Assembly (NCBI RefSeq): GCF_008195825.1
Contig: NZ_CP043329.1
Coordinates: forward strand, 1,860,001-1,924,000
Origin: Pedobacter aquae
Lineage (GTDB): Bacteria; Bacteroidota; Bacteroidia; Sphingobacteriales; Sphingobacteriaceae
Reading direction: 5' to 3'
Length of the DNA stretch: 64,000 bases
In this document: positions 19,058-27,324 of the stretch, one piece after another
How positions within the stretch are numbered: position 1 is the stretch's first letter
Layout: each line of letters starts with the position of its first letter
Notes under the pieces: model-generated
The model's input: only the letters and a program-made list of their open reading frames with translations
What the model was told of the DNA's origin: nothing
Database searches by the model: none
Position numbers and translations under genes: made by a program

Positions 19058-19550
19058 GTTATTAGTTTAGGGTTTAAATTATATGTCCAAAAAAGCATAT
19101 TATTAATTTTAAATATTATAATTATTACAAAGATTAATTAATAATAATTCATTTTTGACATTGCTAAATTGTATATTTTATAAATTACATCAAAATAATT
19201 TTAGTTTTTTAACTATTTTTTAGTATATTTTTAAATAAACACATATAATTTTATTCAATTTTGAGTTATTTTTAATAAAAAAACTAGAATTTTATATTTT
19301 CTTTAAAGTAAATAAGAAACTATTAGCACACTTTTAATGCTCTTTCTTCAAAAAAGAACATTAAAACTTCAAACACCCGTCAGAAAATTGATAACAGAAA
19401 GATTTTTTTATCATAAAAATGGGATTTTCAAAAAAAAGCTCTAATTCTTGACATATTTTTTTAATATTTTATTGAGATTTAAGAAAAAGCCCGTACTTTT
19501 AGCCAAAATTTAATCAAAAACATAATTTATTCATTAAAATAACCTAAGCA
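19058..19550. other. Long AT-rich regulatory region between amt and glnA
   Basis: These 493 bases between divergent nitrogen genes contain no coding-like frame. The sequence is extremely AT-rich. I can support one promoter for glnA near its right end and see no clear palindromic operator. Such length between two coordinately used genes suggests more than simple promoters, but I cannot point to a defined site. Confidence 0.5.
19472..19501 (+). promoter_or_regulatory. Candidate promoter of glnA
   Basis: TTG at 19472-19474 and TACTTTTA at 19494-19501 are separated by 19 bases, matching the Bacteroidetes arrangement of a -33 TTG and a -7 TAnnTTTG box with one mismatch (final A for G). The ATG at 19551 is about 50 bases downstream. 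Confidence 0.5.
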
Positions 19551-21725
19551 ATGTCAACAATCAGGTTTCAAGCTTTACAGACTGTTTTAACCAGAACTAT
19601 TCCTGAGGTAAAACAACCATCATTTAAAATCTCTGATTTTTATGGTTCAAATGTTTTCGATAAGAAGAAAATGCAAGACTATCTACCTAAAGAAACTTTT
19701 AAGGCAGTACTTGCTTCTATAGAAAGCGGCTCTCCTATAAGTAGAGAAATTGCAGAACAGATTTCTTCGGCTATGAAAGCTTGGGCTATGAGTAAAGGTG
19801 TAACACACTATACTCACTGGTTTCAACCTTTAACAGGAACTACTGCAGAAAAACATGATTCTTTCTTTGAGCCAGCATCAGACGGCCAAGCTATAGAAAG
19901 ATTTGCTGGCGACGCACTAGTACAACAAGAGCCAGATGCTTCAAGTTTCCCTAATGGTGGTATCCGTAGCACTTTTGAAGCTCGTGGTTATACTGCTTGG
20001 GATCCATCTTCTCCTGCATTTATTTTTGGTAAAACATTATGTATCCCAACAGTATTTGTTTCTTATACTGGTGAGGCTTTAGATTATAAAGCTCCTTTAT
20101 TAAAAGCACTATCTGTAATGGATAAAGCTGCTACAGAAGTTTGCCACTATTTTGATAAAAGCATTGAAAAAGTAAATGCTTCTTTAGGTATAGAGCAAGA
20201 GTACTTCTTAGTTGATTTAGCATTATTTAATGCAAGACCAGATTTATTCTTAACCGGAAGAGCTTTATTTGGCCATGCATCTGCTAAAGGACAACAGTTA
20301 GAAGACCATTATTTTGGTTCTATCCCTGAAAGAGTTTTAGCTTACATGCAAGATTTTGAAAACGAAGCTTTACAATTAGGTATTCCTTTAAAAACTCGTC
20401 ATAATGAGGTTGCTCCATCTCAATTTGAGTGTGCTCCTATTTATGAAGAAATAAACTTAGCTATTGACCATAACCAATTATTAATGGATTTAATGGAGAA
20501 AGTAGCTAAGAGACATAACTTCAAAGTTTTATTACACGAGAAACCATACGCCGGTATTAACGGATCTGGTAAACACAATAACTGGTCTTTAATTACTAAC
20601 ACTGGTAAAAACTTACTTGCTCCGGGTAAAACTCCTAAAAACAACTTGATGTTCTTAACATTCTTTGTTAACACCATCAAAGCTGTATATGAGCATGCAG
20701 ATTTATTAAGAGCGTCTATTGCCTCTGTAAGTAACGATCACCGTTTAGGTGCTAACGAAGCTCCACCAGCAATTATCTCTATTTTCTTAGGCGAGCAATT
20801 AAATGATGTTCTTGATGAAATTGAAACTTCAAGAATTTCTAAAAAAGCCAAAGAAGATTCTGCAATGTGGCATAGCATTCCAAAAATCCCTCAGATTCTT
20901 TTGGATAATACAGATCGTAACCGTACTTCTCCTTTCGCTTTCACAGGTAATAAATTTGAGCTTAGAGCAGTAGGTTCTTCTGCTAACTCTTCTAGCCCAA
21001 TGACTGTGTTAAATATGATTGTTGCAGATCAATTAACTAAATTTAAAGCAGAAGTTGATAAATTAATCAAAAAAGGAGACAAGAAAGATGTTGCTATCTT
21101 AACTGTTCTTAAAAAATACATCAAAGAATCTAAAAATATCCGTTTTGAAGGTAATGGATATAGCGATGAGTGGGCTGCTGAAGCAGAAAAACGTGGCTTA
21201 CAAAACATCAAAACTACACCTAAAGCTTTAGATGCATTAGTTTCTGAAAAAACTGAGAAAATTTTTGAAGAAACTGGCGTATTTACAAAAAGAGAAGCTC
21301 ACGCAAGACACGAAATCTTATTAGAGGCTTATTACAAAAAACTTCAAATTGAAGCTCGCGTAATTGGCGAATTAGTAACTAACGTAATTCTTCCTGCTGC
21401 TGTTAAATATCAAACAGAATTGATTACTAACGTAAAAGGTTTGAAAGATTTAGGTTTAGCTAAAGACACTTATGCTTCTCAATTAGAAATCATTGAGCGT
21501 TTATCAAAACACATCAACTTTATTAAATCTAATGTTGAGCAAATGGTTGATGAGCGTAAAAAAGCTAACGTTCTTGAAGATAGCCGTGATAAAGCCATTG
21601 CTTACGATGAAAAAGTTAAATCTTACTTCGAACCAATTAGATATCACGTTGATAAATTAGAATTATTAGTTGATGATACTATATGGCCTCTACCAAAATT
21701 CAGAGAGCTATTATTTATCAAATAA
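19551..21725 (+). CDS. glnA: Type III glutamine synthetase
   Basis: The 724-residue enzyme condenses glutamate and ammonia to glutamine with ATP. Size and sequence fit GSIII (GlnN type), typical of Bacteroidetes, not the 470-residue GSI. Visible segments are THWFQPLTGTTAEKHD and FFEP in the N-terminal region, LGIEQEYFLVD with catalytic Glu residues, KTRHNEVAPSQFECAPIYEE, the ATP/glutamate site HEKPYAGINGSGKHNNWS, and NRTSPFAFTGNKFELRAVGS. The product uses ammonium brought in by the divergent amt. Confidence 0.97.
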   Translation: MSTIRFQALQTVLTRTIPEVKQPSFKISDFYGSNVFDKKKMQDYLPKETFKAVLASIESGSPISREIAEQISSAMKAWAMSKGVTHYTHWFQPLTGTTAEKHDSFFEPASDGQAIERFAGDALVQQEPDASSFPNGGIRSTFEARGYTAWDPSSPAFIFGKTLCIPTVFVSYTGEALDYKAPLLKALSVMDKAATEVCHYFDKSIEKVNASLGIEQEYFLVDLALFNARPDLFLTGRALFGHASAKGQQLEDHYFGSIPERVLAYMQDFENEALQLGIPLKTRHNEVAPSQFECAPIYEEINLAIDHNQLLMDLMEKVAKRHNFKVLLHEKPYAGINGSGKHNNWSLITNTGKNLLAPGKTPKNNLMFLTFFVNTIKAVYEHADLLRASIASVSNDHRLGANEAPPAIISIFLGEQLNDVLDEIETSRISKKAKEDSAMWHSIPKIPQILLDNTDRNRTSPFAFTGNKFELRAVGSSANSSSPMTVLNMIVADQLTKFKAEVDKLIKKGDKKDVAILTVLKKYIKESKNIRFEGNGYSDEWAAEAEKRGLQNIKTTPKALDALVSEKTEKIFEETGVFTKREAHARHEILLEAYYKKLQIEARVIGELVTNVILPAAVKYQTELITNVKGLKDLGLAKDTYASQLEIIERLSKHINFIKSNVEQMVDERKKANVLEDSRDKAIAYDEKVKSYFEPIRYHVDKLELLVDDTIWPLPKFRELLFIK

Positions 21726-21751
21726 GCTAAAAGCAGAAGGCTTAAAGCAAC

Positions 21752-21789
21752 AAAAAAAGCGTATCTAGATTTCTGGATACGCTTTTTTT
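21752..21789. terminator. Bidirectional terminator after glnA
   Basis: AAAAAAAGCGTATC and GATACGCTTTTTTT form a strong stem with a ten-base loop. T runs exist on both strands, so it can end glnA and also a leftward RNA coming from 21927. Confidence 0.85.
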
Positions 21790-21793
21790 ATGG

Positions 21794-21927
21794 GCGTTAG
21801 GACAGGTTTTACATTGCTCCAAAGCAGTCTCCCCTAGGAAACATGCTTAACCATTGAGACCTGTATCCTCGCCTATCTGCAAAAAGGGTCTTTACCAAAA
21901 GCATCCCTTTTGGACAATCCCTAACGC
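21794..21927 (-). ncRNA. Candidate structured small RNA or mobile repeat element
   Basis: The ends GCGTTAGG (21794-21801) and CCTAACGC (21920-21927) are perfect complements. Inside are a second helix (ACAGGTTT 21802-21809 with AGACCTGT 21857-21864), a helix AAAAGGG/CCCTTTT (21882-21888/21905-21911) and an alternative CCAAAAG/CTTTTGG (21895-21901/21907-21913) that excludes it. The whole resembles a three-way junction. Read on the minus strand it begins GCGTTAGGGATTG and ends at CCTAACGCCC next to a terminator with a minus-strand T run. I recall similar GCGTTAGGGATTG...ACGCCC elements scattered in Bacteroidetes genomes; I cannot verify the family here. Strand is inferred. Confidence 0.45.
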
Positions 21928-22001
21928 AATCCAGATAACAAATTTTTTATACAGTTCTGTCTTTTTAATTCTTACTTTCTACTTTCTACTCCCTACTTTA
22001 T

Positions 22002-22009
22002 TATCTTTG
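22002..22009 (+). promoter_or_regulatory. -7 promoter box immediately upstream of purM
   Basis: TATCTTTG matches TAnnTTTG perfectly and ends only six bases before the ATG at 22016. If used in the usual geometry, transcription would start at or next to the start codon, giving a nearly leaderless message. Confidence 0.5.
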
Positions 22010-22015
22010 CAAACC

Positions 22016-23194
22016 ATGAGTGATAATAGATACAATCAAAGAGGCGTTTCTGCGGGTAAAGAAGACGTACATAACGCAATAAAAAATATAGATAAAGGAA
22101 TTTTCCCTCAAGCTTTTTGTAAAATCATTCCTGATATTTTAGGTGATGACGATGCTTATTGCAATATCATGCATGCAGATGGTGCCGGAACAAAATCATC
22201 TCTAGCTTATATCTATTGGAAAGAAACCGGAGATTTATCGGTATGGAAAGGCATAGCACAAGACGCTATCATCATGAACCTTGATGATTTACTTTGTGTA
22301 GGTGCAACTGATAAAATTTTATTATCATCAACCATAGGAAGAAATAAAAACTTAATTCCAGGCGAAGTTATCGCCGAAATTATTAATGGTACCGAGGAAA
22401 TCTTAGCAGATTTACGCTCTATGGGTGTAAATATTTACTCAACAGGCGGAGAAACAGCTGATGTTGGCGATATTGTTAGAACCATCATTGTAGACTCTAC
22501 CGTTACTTGCAGAATGAAACGTTCTGATATTATTTCTAACCACACCATAAAAGCAGGAAATGTAATAGTTGGTTTAGCATCAGATGGGCAAGCTAATTAC
22601 GAAAGCTTTTATAATGGAGGAATGGGGTCTAACGGACTTACATCCGCAAGACATGATGTTTTTCATAAATATATTGCTGAAAAATATCCAGAGAGTTATG
22701 ACCCAGCAGTTCCTTACGACTTATTATTCTCTGGCAGTAAAAAATTAACTGATGAAATTAAAGTTAATGATACTACAGTTTTAACAGCAGGAAAATTGGT
22801 TTTATCTCCAACCAGAACTTATGCTCCTATTATCAAACAAATATTAGACAAATACAGAAGTCAAATAAATGGCATGGTACATTGTAGTGGAGGCGCACAA
22901 ACAAAGGTTCTTCACTTTATAGAAAACCTACATGTGATAAAAGATAATTTATTCCCTACTCCTACATTGTTTGAATTGATTCAAGAACAATCTGGTACAG
23001 ATTGGAAAGAAATGTATAAAGTTTTTAATATGGGACATCGTATGGAACTTTATGTAGACGAAAACATAGCTGAAGATATTATCGAAATATCATCATCTTT
23101 TGGTGTTAAAGCACAAATTATTGGAAGAGTAGAAGCTTCTGAAACGAAGCAAGTCACTGTAGATAGTCAATACGGCACATTTATCTACAACTAA
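22016..23194 (+). CDS. purM: Phosphoribosylformylglycinamidine cyclo-ligase (AIR synthase)
   Basis: The 392-residue enzyme closes the imidazole ring, turning FGAM into AIR in purine synthesis. Motifs include MSDNRYNQRGVSAGKEDVHN, HADGAGTKSSLAY, DLLCVGATDKIL, YSTGGETADVGD and MVHCSGGAQTK, and the length matches Bacteroidetes PurM. I chose the ATG at 22016 because upstream in-frame codons cross a low-complexity CTTTCTACT tract and the structured element and are not protein-like. Confidence 0.93.
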   Translation: MSDNRYNQRGVSAGKEDVHNAIKNIDKGIFPQAFCKIIPDILGDDDAYCNIMHADGAGTKSSLAYIYWKETGDLSVWKGIAQDAIIMNLDDLLCVGATDKILLSSTIGRNKNLIPGEVIAEIINGTEEILADLRSMGVNIYSTGGETADVGDIVRTIIVDSTVTCRMKRSDIISNHTIKAGNVIVGLASDGQANYESFYNGGMGSNGLTSARHDVFHKYIAEKYPESYDPAVPYDLLFSGSKKLTDEIKVNDTTVLTAGKLVLSPTRTYAPIIKQILDKYRSQINGMVHCSGGAQTKVLHFIENLHVIKDNLFPTPTLFELIQEQSGTDWKEMYKVFNMGHRMELYVDENIAEDIIEISSSFGVKAQIIGRVEASETKQVTVDSQYGTFIYN

Positions 23195-23211
23195 GAACAT
23201 GATAGATATTA

Positions 23212-23247
23212 AAAAAAGGGCTTCTGAAATTTCAAAAGCCCTTTTTT
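23212..23247. terminator. Convergent terminator between purM and the S46 peptidase
   Basis: AAAAAAGGGCTT and AAGCCCTTTTTT form the stem. T runs flank it on both strands, so it can serve both convergent genes. Confidence 0.85.
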
Positions 23248-23265
23248 GTTGTCAAAGCAACTTTA

Positions 23266-25434
23266 TTATTTAGTTCTAATATCTAATTCATCAATGATAT
23301 TTTTTGCACCTCCAAGTACATCAATACACCATAAAACAAATCTAACATCAACGTTGATAGTACGTTTATAGTTCTTATCAAAAGCGATATCGCCACTCAT
23401 GGCTTCCCAGTTACCATCAAATGCTAAACCAATAAGCTCTCCTTTACCATTGATAACCGGAGAACCAGAATTACCGCCAGTAATATCATTATTACTAATA
23501 AAACCAACCGTTAAAGTTCCGTTCTTACCATATCTTCCAAAATTCTTGGCGTTATAAGCTTCTATTAAATTCTGAGGTAAATCAAACTCATCATCACCAG
23601 GAACATATTTTTGCATCATACCATCAATAGAAGTTGTGGTTTGGTATAAAATACCATCCTTAGGAGAGTAATTTTGAACGTTTCCATAAGAAATTCTCAT
23701 GGTTGAGTTTGCATCAGGGAACATTAATTTTCCATTACTCTTCTTTAGTAAAGCTTGAAGATGTAAATGATCTAGCTTTGCTTTACTTTCTTCAAAATCT
23801 GTAATGATACCTCCAAAATTAGATTTTACATACTCTGCTGGAACCAGATTTTTAGCATATTGGTATCCCGGATCTTTATCTAAAGCCTTTAAATCAGGGT
23901 TATTTAAGAAAGCTCTTAGAGCTTCTGGTTTAACTATTAAAGATTTCTCCCAAACTTCATTAGTAAACTTCTTAAATGTAGCTTCTGGTGAACCATCCCA
24001 ATATTTTTCTAAAATTAAAGTGATAAATTGTGGATGTTGACTTTTAGGAATATCTGTATAAAAAGCATTTAGAATTTGAGCAAATATCTTCTTATCAGCA
24101 GATTCATTATAAACTGTTTCATAAGCAGCTACGGTTTCTTCTACTCTAGCCTTAATATTTTTTAAAGCTTCTGGGTTATCTTTTGCTTTTTCTAAAGCAT
24201 TAATGATGGGACCAAGCTGCATCCCTATTTTCACCCATTCTGAAGCCATAAAGCCTTCATTGATAAAAGCTCTGTGTACAGCATAAGCTTCATAGGCTTT
24301 ATAGATATCACTATATTTTTGCATTAAAGAAGCATATTCTGGTGTATTGGCCGCCCAAGTAGTAAAATTAGCTTCCTCTTCTTGCTTCTTGTCGTAAATC
24401 TTTAGTCTTTTTAATTGCTCAGTTTGGCCAATAAAGTATTTCCAATAATTAGCAATGCTAGCATATTTAGAAGAAATTTTCAGTCTGAAAGCTACATCCT
24501 TATCCATTTCTTCTTTCCAAGCCTTTAAACGGATATCTCTTAGTTTAACAATTTCTGGCGAAACATACTCGGTTGCCAACTTAACACCATGAGAAGTTAA
24601 AAATCTATCTGTTCTTCCTGGGAAACCATAAACCATAGCAAAATCGCCATTTTCAATGCCTTTTATAGATACAGGCAGGTATTTTTTAGGAACATAAGGT
24701 TTGTTATCAGCAGCGTAAGCTGCTGGTTTATTGTCTTGATTAGCATAAACTCTAAAAACAGAGAAATCTCCGGTATGACGTGGCCATTCCCAGTTATCGG
24801 TATCGCCACCAAACTTACCAATAGATTGTGGCGGAGTACCAACCAATCTGATATCATTAAATTTCTCAAAAATGTAAAGAAAATACTGATTGCCTTTATA
24901 GAAATCTCTTACAAAAGCCTCATAATTAGTTCCTTTTGTAGCTTCTGCCGCTAAACTTTTTCCTACTTCTAAAATTTTAGCAGCCTTTTCCTTATCAGAA
25001 AGACCTTGAGTAGCATCCATAACTTTTTGTGTAACGTCCTCCATCTTTACCAAAAAATTAACAAAAAGACCCGGAATTGGCTTTTCTTCACCAAAGTTTT
25101 TTGCGTAAAAACCATTATCTAGAATGTTATCCTGCGGTGTAGATTTTGAAGCGATAGCATCATAACCACAATGGTGGTTAGTAAAAATCAATCCGTTTTT
25201 AGAAACAATTTCTCCGGTACAAAATCCACCGAAAGAAACAATTGCATCTTTTAAACTAGCTTTATTAATACTGTAAAGGTCTTCAGGAGTTAATTTAAAA
25301 CCCTGTTTTTTCATCTGATCGTAGTTTTTACCAATCAGCATCGGGATCCACATCCCTTCATCAGCTTTAGCTATATTACCTAAAAGTAATAAAAGCGAAA
25401 GCGATAGAATTGCAAAAAATTTAATTTTCTTCAT
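23266..25434 (-). CDS. S46 family dipeptidyl-peptidase (DPP7-like)
   Basis: The 722-residue periplasmic serine peptidase removes dipeptides from peptide N-termini, supplying amino acids. A signal peptide precedes ADEGMWIP, the start of the mature S46 domain. The catalytic His is in IFTNHHCGYD (about 86-90), and the catalytic Ser in ITGGNSGSPVINGKGELIG near 655. The S1-pocket segment reads FDGNWEAMSGDI: Gly stands where DPP11 enzymes have the Arg that selects acidic residues, so a DPP7-type preference for hydrophobic P1 residues is inferred. Confidence 0.92.
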   Translation of the reverse strand: MKKIKFFAILSLSLLLLLGNIAKADEGMWIPMLIGKNYDQMKKQGFKLTPEDLYSINKASLKDAIVSFGGFCTGEIVSKNGLIFTNHHCGYDAIASKSTPQDNILDNGFYAKNFGEEKPIPGLFVNFLVKMEDVTQKVMDATQGLSDKEKAAKILEVGKSLAAEATKGTNYEAFVRDFYKGNQYFLYIFEKFNDIRLVGTPPQSIGKFGGDTDNWEWPRHTGDFSVFRVYANQDNKPAAYAADNKPYVPKKYLPVSIKGIENGDFAMVYGFPGRTDRFLTSHGVKLATEYVSPEIVKLRDIRLKAWKEEMDKDVAFRLKISSKYASIANYWKYFIGQTEQLKRLKIYDKKQEEEANFTTWAANTPEYASLMQKYSDIYKAYEAYAVHRAFINEGFMASEWVKIGMQLGPIINALEKAKDNPEALKNIKARVEETVAAYETVYNESADKKIFAQILNAFYTDIPKSQHPQFITLILEKYWDGSPEATFKKFTNEVWEKSLIVKPEALRAFLNNPDLKALDKDPGYQYAKNLVPAEYVKSNFGGIITDFEESKAKLDHLHLQALLKKSNGKLMFPDANSTMRISYGNVQNYSPKDGILYQTTTSIDGMMQKYVPGDDEFDLPQNLIEAYNAKNFGRYGKNGTLTVGFISNNDITGGNSGSPVINGKGELIGLAFDGNWEAMSGDIAFDKNYKRTINVDVRFVLWCIDVLGGAKNIIDELDIRTK

Positions 25435-25453
25435 ATTGTTAGTGTTGTCAATC

Positions 25454-25461
25454 CAAAATTA
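25454..25461 (-). promoter_or_regulatory. -7 box of the S46 peptidase gene
   Basis: On the minus strand TAATTTTG matches TAnnTTTG perfectly, 19 bases above the ATG at 25434. No clear -33 TTG at the usual distance. Confidence 0.4.
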
Positions 25462-25511
25462 ACGTTAAAAACAAGATTGTGTTTTTTTTCATGCAATTGT
25501 TACAAAATAAA

Positions 25512-25541
25512 AAAGGCCATCAGTTTTCACTAATGGCCTAA
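25512..25541 (-). terminator. Terminator of the Oar-like/DUF4394 operon
   Basis: AGGCCAT and ATGGCCT, extended by flanking A/T pairs, form a stem; the minus-strand read-out ends in TTTTTT. It lies 20 bases beyond the stop of the DUF4394 gene. Confidence 0.75.
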
Positions 25542-25559
25542 ATGTTCAAATAATTATAA

Positions 25560-27296
25560 CTAGAAACCTAAACCTACTGTGAAAGCTCTAACTTTTCTTG
25601 GAAACACAACCCCAGGATTTGCAGAACCTAAACTTAAGTTGATGGTGTAAATTCTAGTTTCTGTTCCTTTGGTAAGGATAGCATATGCGGTATTACTTAC
25701 CGCACCAACATCAAAACCATTTGCAGCATCAGCAGTTACGTTTAATTTCCCTACTCTTGTTACTCTTCCATTTGCCGCATCGTTAATTCTATACAAACTA
25801 TCTGTAGTTGTATTCATCACAAAGAATACAGGATTTGAAGAAGGGAGAAGATTGTTATTATATGCTGTTGCAGAGAATGTCACACTATTACTTCCGTTTA
25901 TTCCAGCATCTATGTTTGAAACTAATCCTGTTGTAGGACTTACTCTTAAATTCTGGCCAGTATTACTAACTATCCTAATTAAATCAGCATTAGGAATAAA
26001 ATCAAAACCAAATGATGTACCTGACAACAATGGAACTAATGGTAAAGTTCCTACTACTGTTGCCGCTCCGGTAGCTGGATTAATCACATAAACTCTACTA
26101 GAATTACCTAAAGCATACAACTGGCCATTTAATGGCCTAAAATCTAAACCCACAATAGTTTCATTAGCTTGCAAACCACTTATTGTTTTGGAAACAGGCT
26201 CTGGTTTAGTTAAGTTAAATATTAATAAGTTGTTATTAGCATCATCAATAGCATAACCAACAGGTGCTGGAGCGATAGCTAAACCAATTAAAGCGGTTGC
26301 AGCAACCCCATTATTTGGTGCAGGCAAAGGTATAACCCCTAAATCAATTGCTTTTCCTGTTGCCAAGTTAATTTGGAATAACGTTGGGTTTCCAGGAACT
26401 GCATTTACAGCAGATGAAGGATTAGCAGGAGGACCAGCAGTAATACCACCTATAGGTATTGCAGGTGCGGCGCCATTTTGATTGGTAAATACAGCCAAGG
26501 CCTCCCCATTTGGAGCAATATCAAAACCTGCTAAAGCAGAATTCCTAAAGTTTGTGATATTAGTATTGTAAGCTGTAGAAAATGTTGGATCAGTATTAAT
26601 AGTAATAGGTCTGATACCTAAAGAACCTACCGTTGTTAAAGCACCTGTATTAGGAACTTGCTTATATAATCTTGCATTAATTAAATCCAAGTTGTATAGT
26701 TCAGTAGTATTAGATCCATTTAAATTATTAGTATAAGCAGCCTCAACTAAAACAGCATCAGAAACACTATTAATTGCTCCATCGGTTGCTAATATAGTTC
26801 CATCATTAGGGTTTAGCCTATAATTTTGACCAGTCTTAGTAATCAATCTTATAAAATCTAAGGTTGGGTCAAAATCAAAACCTGCTACTATACCTACCGT
26901 TGTAGCTAATGCTGGAGTAAAAGGAGTTGAGTTTACAGCTCTAGCATTTCCATTTAAAGGATTTAGAATATATAATCTACTCTGGTTACTAATACCATAT
27001 AAAATACCAGTAGCTGGACGATAATCTATAGCTAAAATACTTTCTCCTGTTTGTAAACCACTAATAGATACGGCTGCGCCAACTATTTGATTAACATTTG
27101 ATGCATTGTATCTAATTAATTGACCGCCTGTACTAACAGTATTGGTATTAGTTAAACCAACAAAAGTAACGTTTGGCCTAACTCCATTTGGATTAATTGA
27201 AAGTTCATCTTCTTGTTTACAAGAAGTCATAGAACTTATAAATAAGGCTACTAAGCCTAATATTTTTATGTTTGAATTTATGAGTTTCATCTTCAT
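25560..27296 (-). CDS. DUF4394 lipoprotein with two repeats
   Basis: The 578-residue protein has a lipoprotein signal (LGLVALFISSMTSC). The rest is two related DUF4394 halves, each with the pattern of short beta repeats: LQTGESILAIDYRPATGILYG... and LQANETIVGLDFRPLNGQLYA..., followed by YRLNPNDGTI / LRVSPTTGLV type segments. This suggests a beta-propeller-like fold on the cell surface. Its function is unknown. It starts 28 bases after the receptor gene stop, so the two are co-transcribed. It has no similarity to SusD that I can see. Confidence 0.85.
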   Translation of the reverse strand: MKMKLINSNIKILGLVALFISSMTSCKQEDELSINPNGVRPNVTFVGLTNTNTVSTGGQLIRYNASNVNQIVGAAVSISGLQTGESILAIDYRPATGILYGISNQSRLYILNPLNGNARAVNSTPFTPALATTVGIVAGFDFDPTLDFIRLITKTGQNYRLNPNDGTILATDGAINSVSDAVLVEAAYTNNLNGSNTTELYNLDLINARLYKQVPNTGALTTVGSLGIRPITINTDPTFSTAYNTNITNFRNSALAGFDIAPNGEALAVFTNQNGAAPAIPIGGITAGPPANPSSAVNAVPGNPTLFQINLATGKAIDLGVIPLPAPNNGVAATALIGLAIAPAPVGYAIDDANNNLLIFNLTKPEPVSKTISGLQANETIVGLDFRPLNGQLYALGNSSRVYVINPATGAATVVGTLPLVPLLSGTSFGFDFIPNADLIRIVSNTGQNLRVSPTTGLVSNIDAGINGSNSVTFSATAYNNNLLPSSNPVFFVMNTTTDSLYRINDAANGRVTRVGKLNVTADAANGFDVGAVSNTAYAILTKGTETRIYTINLSLGSANPGVVFPRKVRAFTVGLGF

Positions 27297-27324
27297 TTTC
27301 TTATTTTAATTAACAACTTATATA

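Noticed and set aside
19448-19470. TTGACA followed by AT-rich sequence as a classical sigma-70 promoter of glnA
   Set aside because: Bacteroidetes sigma uses TTG/TAnnTTTG boxes, and there is a better pair at 19472-19501. In such AT-rich DNA a TTGACA by itself means little.
21854-22015. N-terminal extension of purM by 54 codons
   Set aside because: The extra sequence crosses a structured element and a CTTTCTACT tract, is not conserved-looking and precedes the consensus promoter. The ATG at 22016 fits the family start.
26091-26200. Antisense frames inside DUF4394, purL and lpdA
   Set aside because: All overlap genes with clear family motifs on the other strand and show no protein-like pattern of their own.
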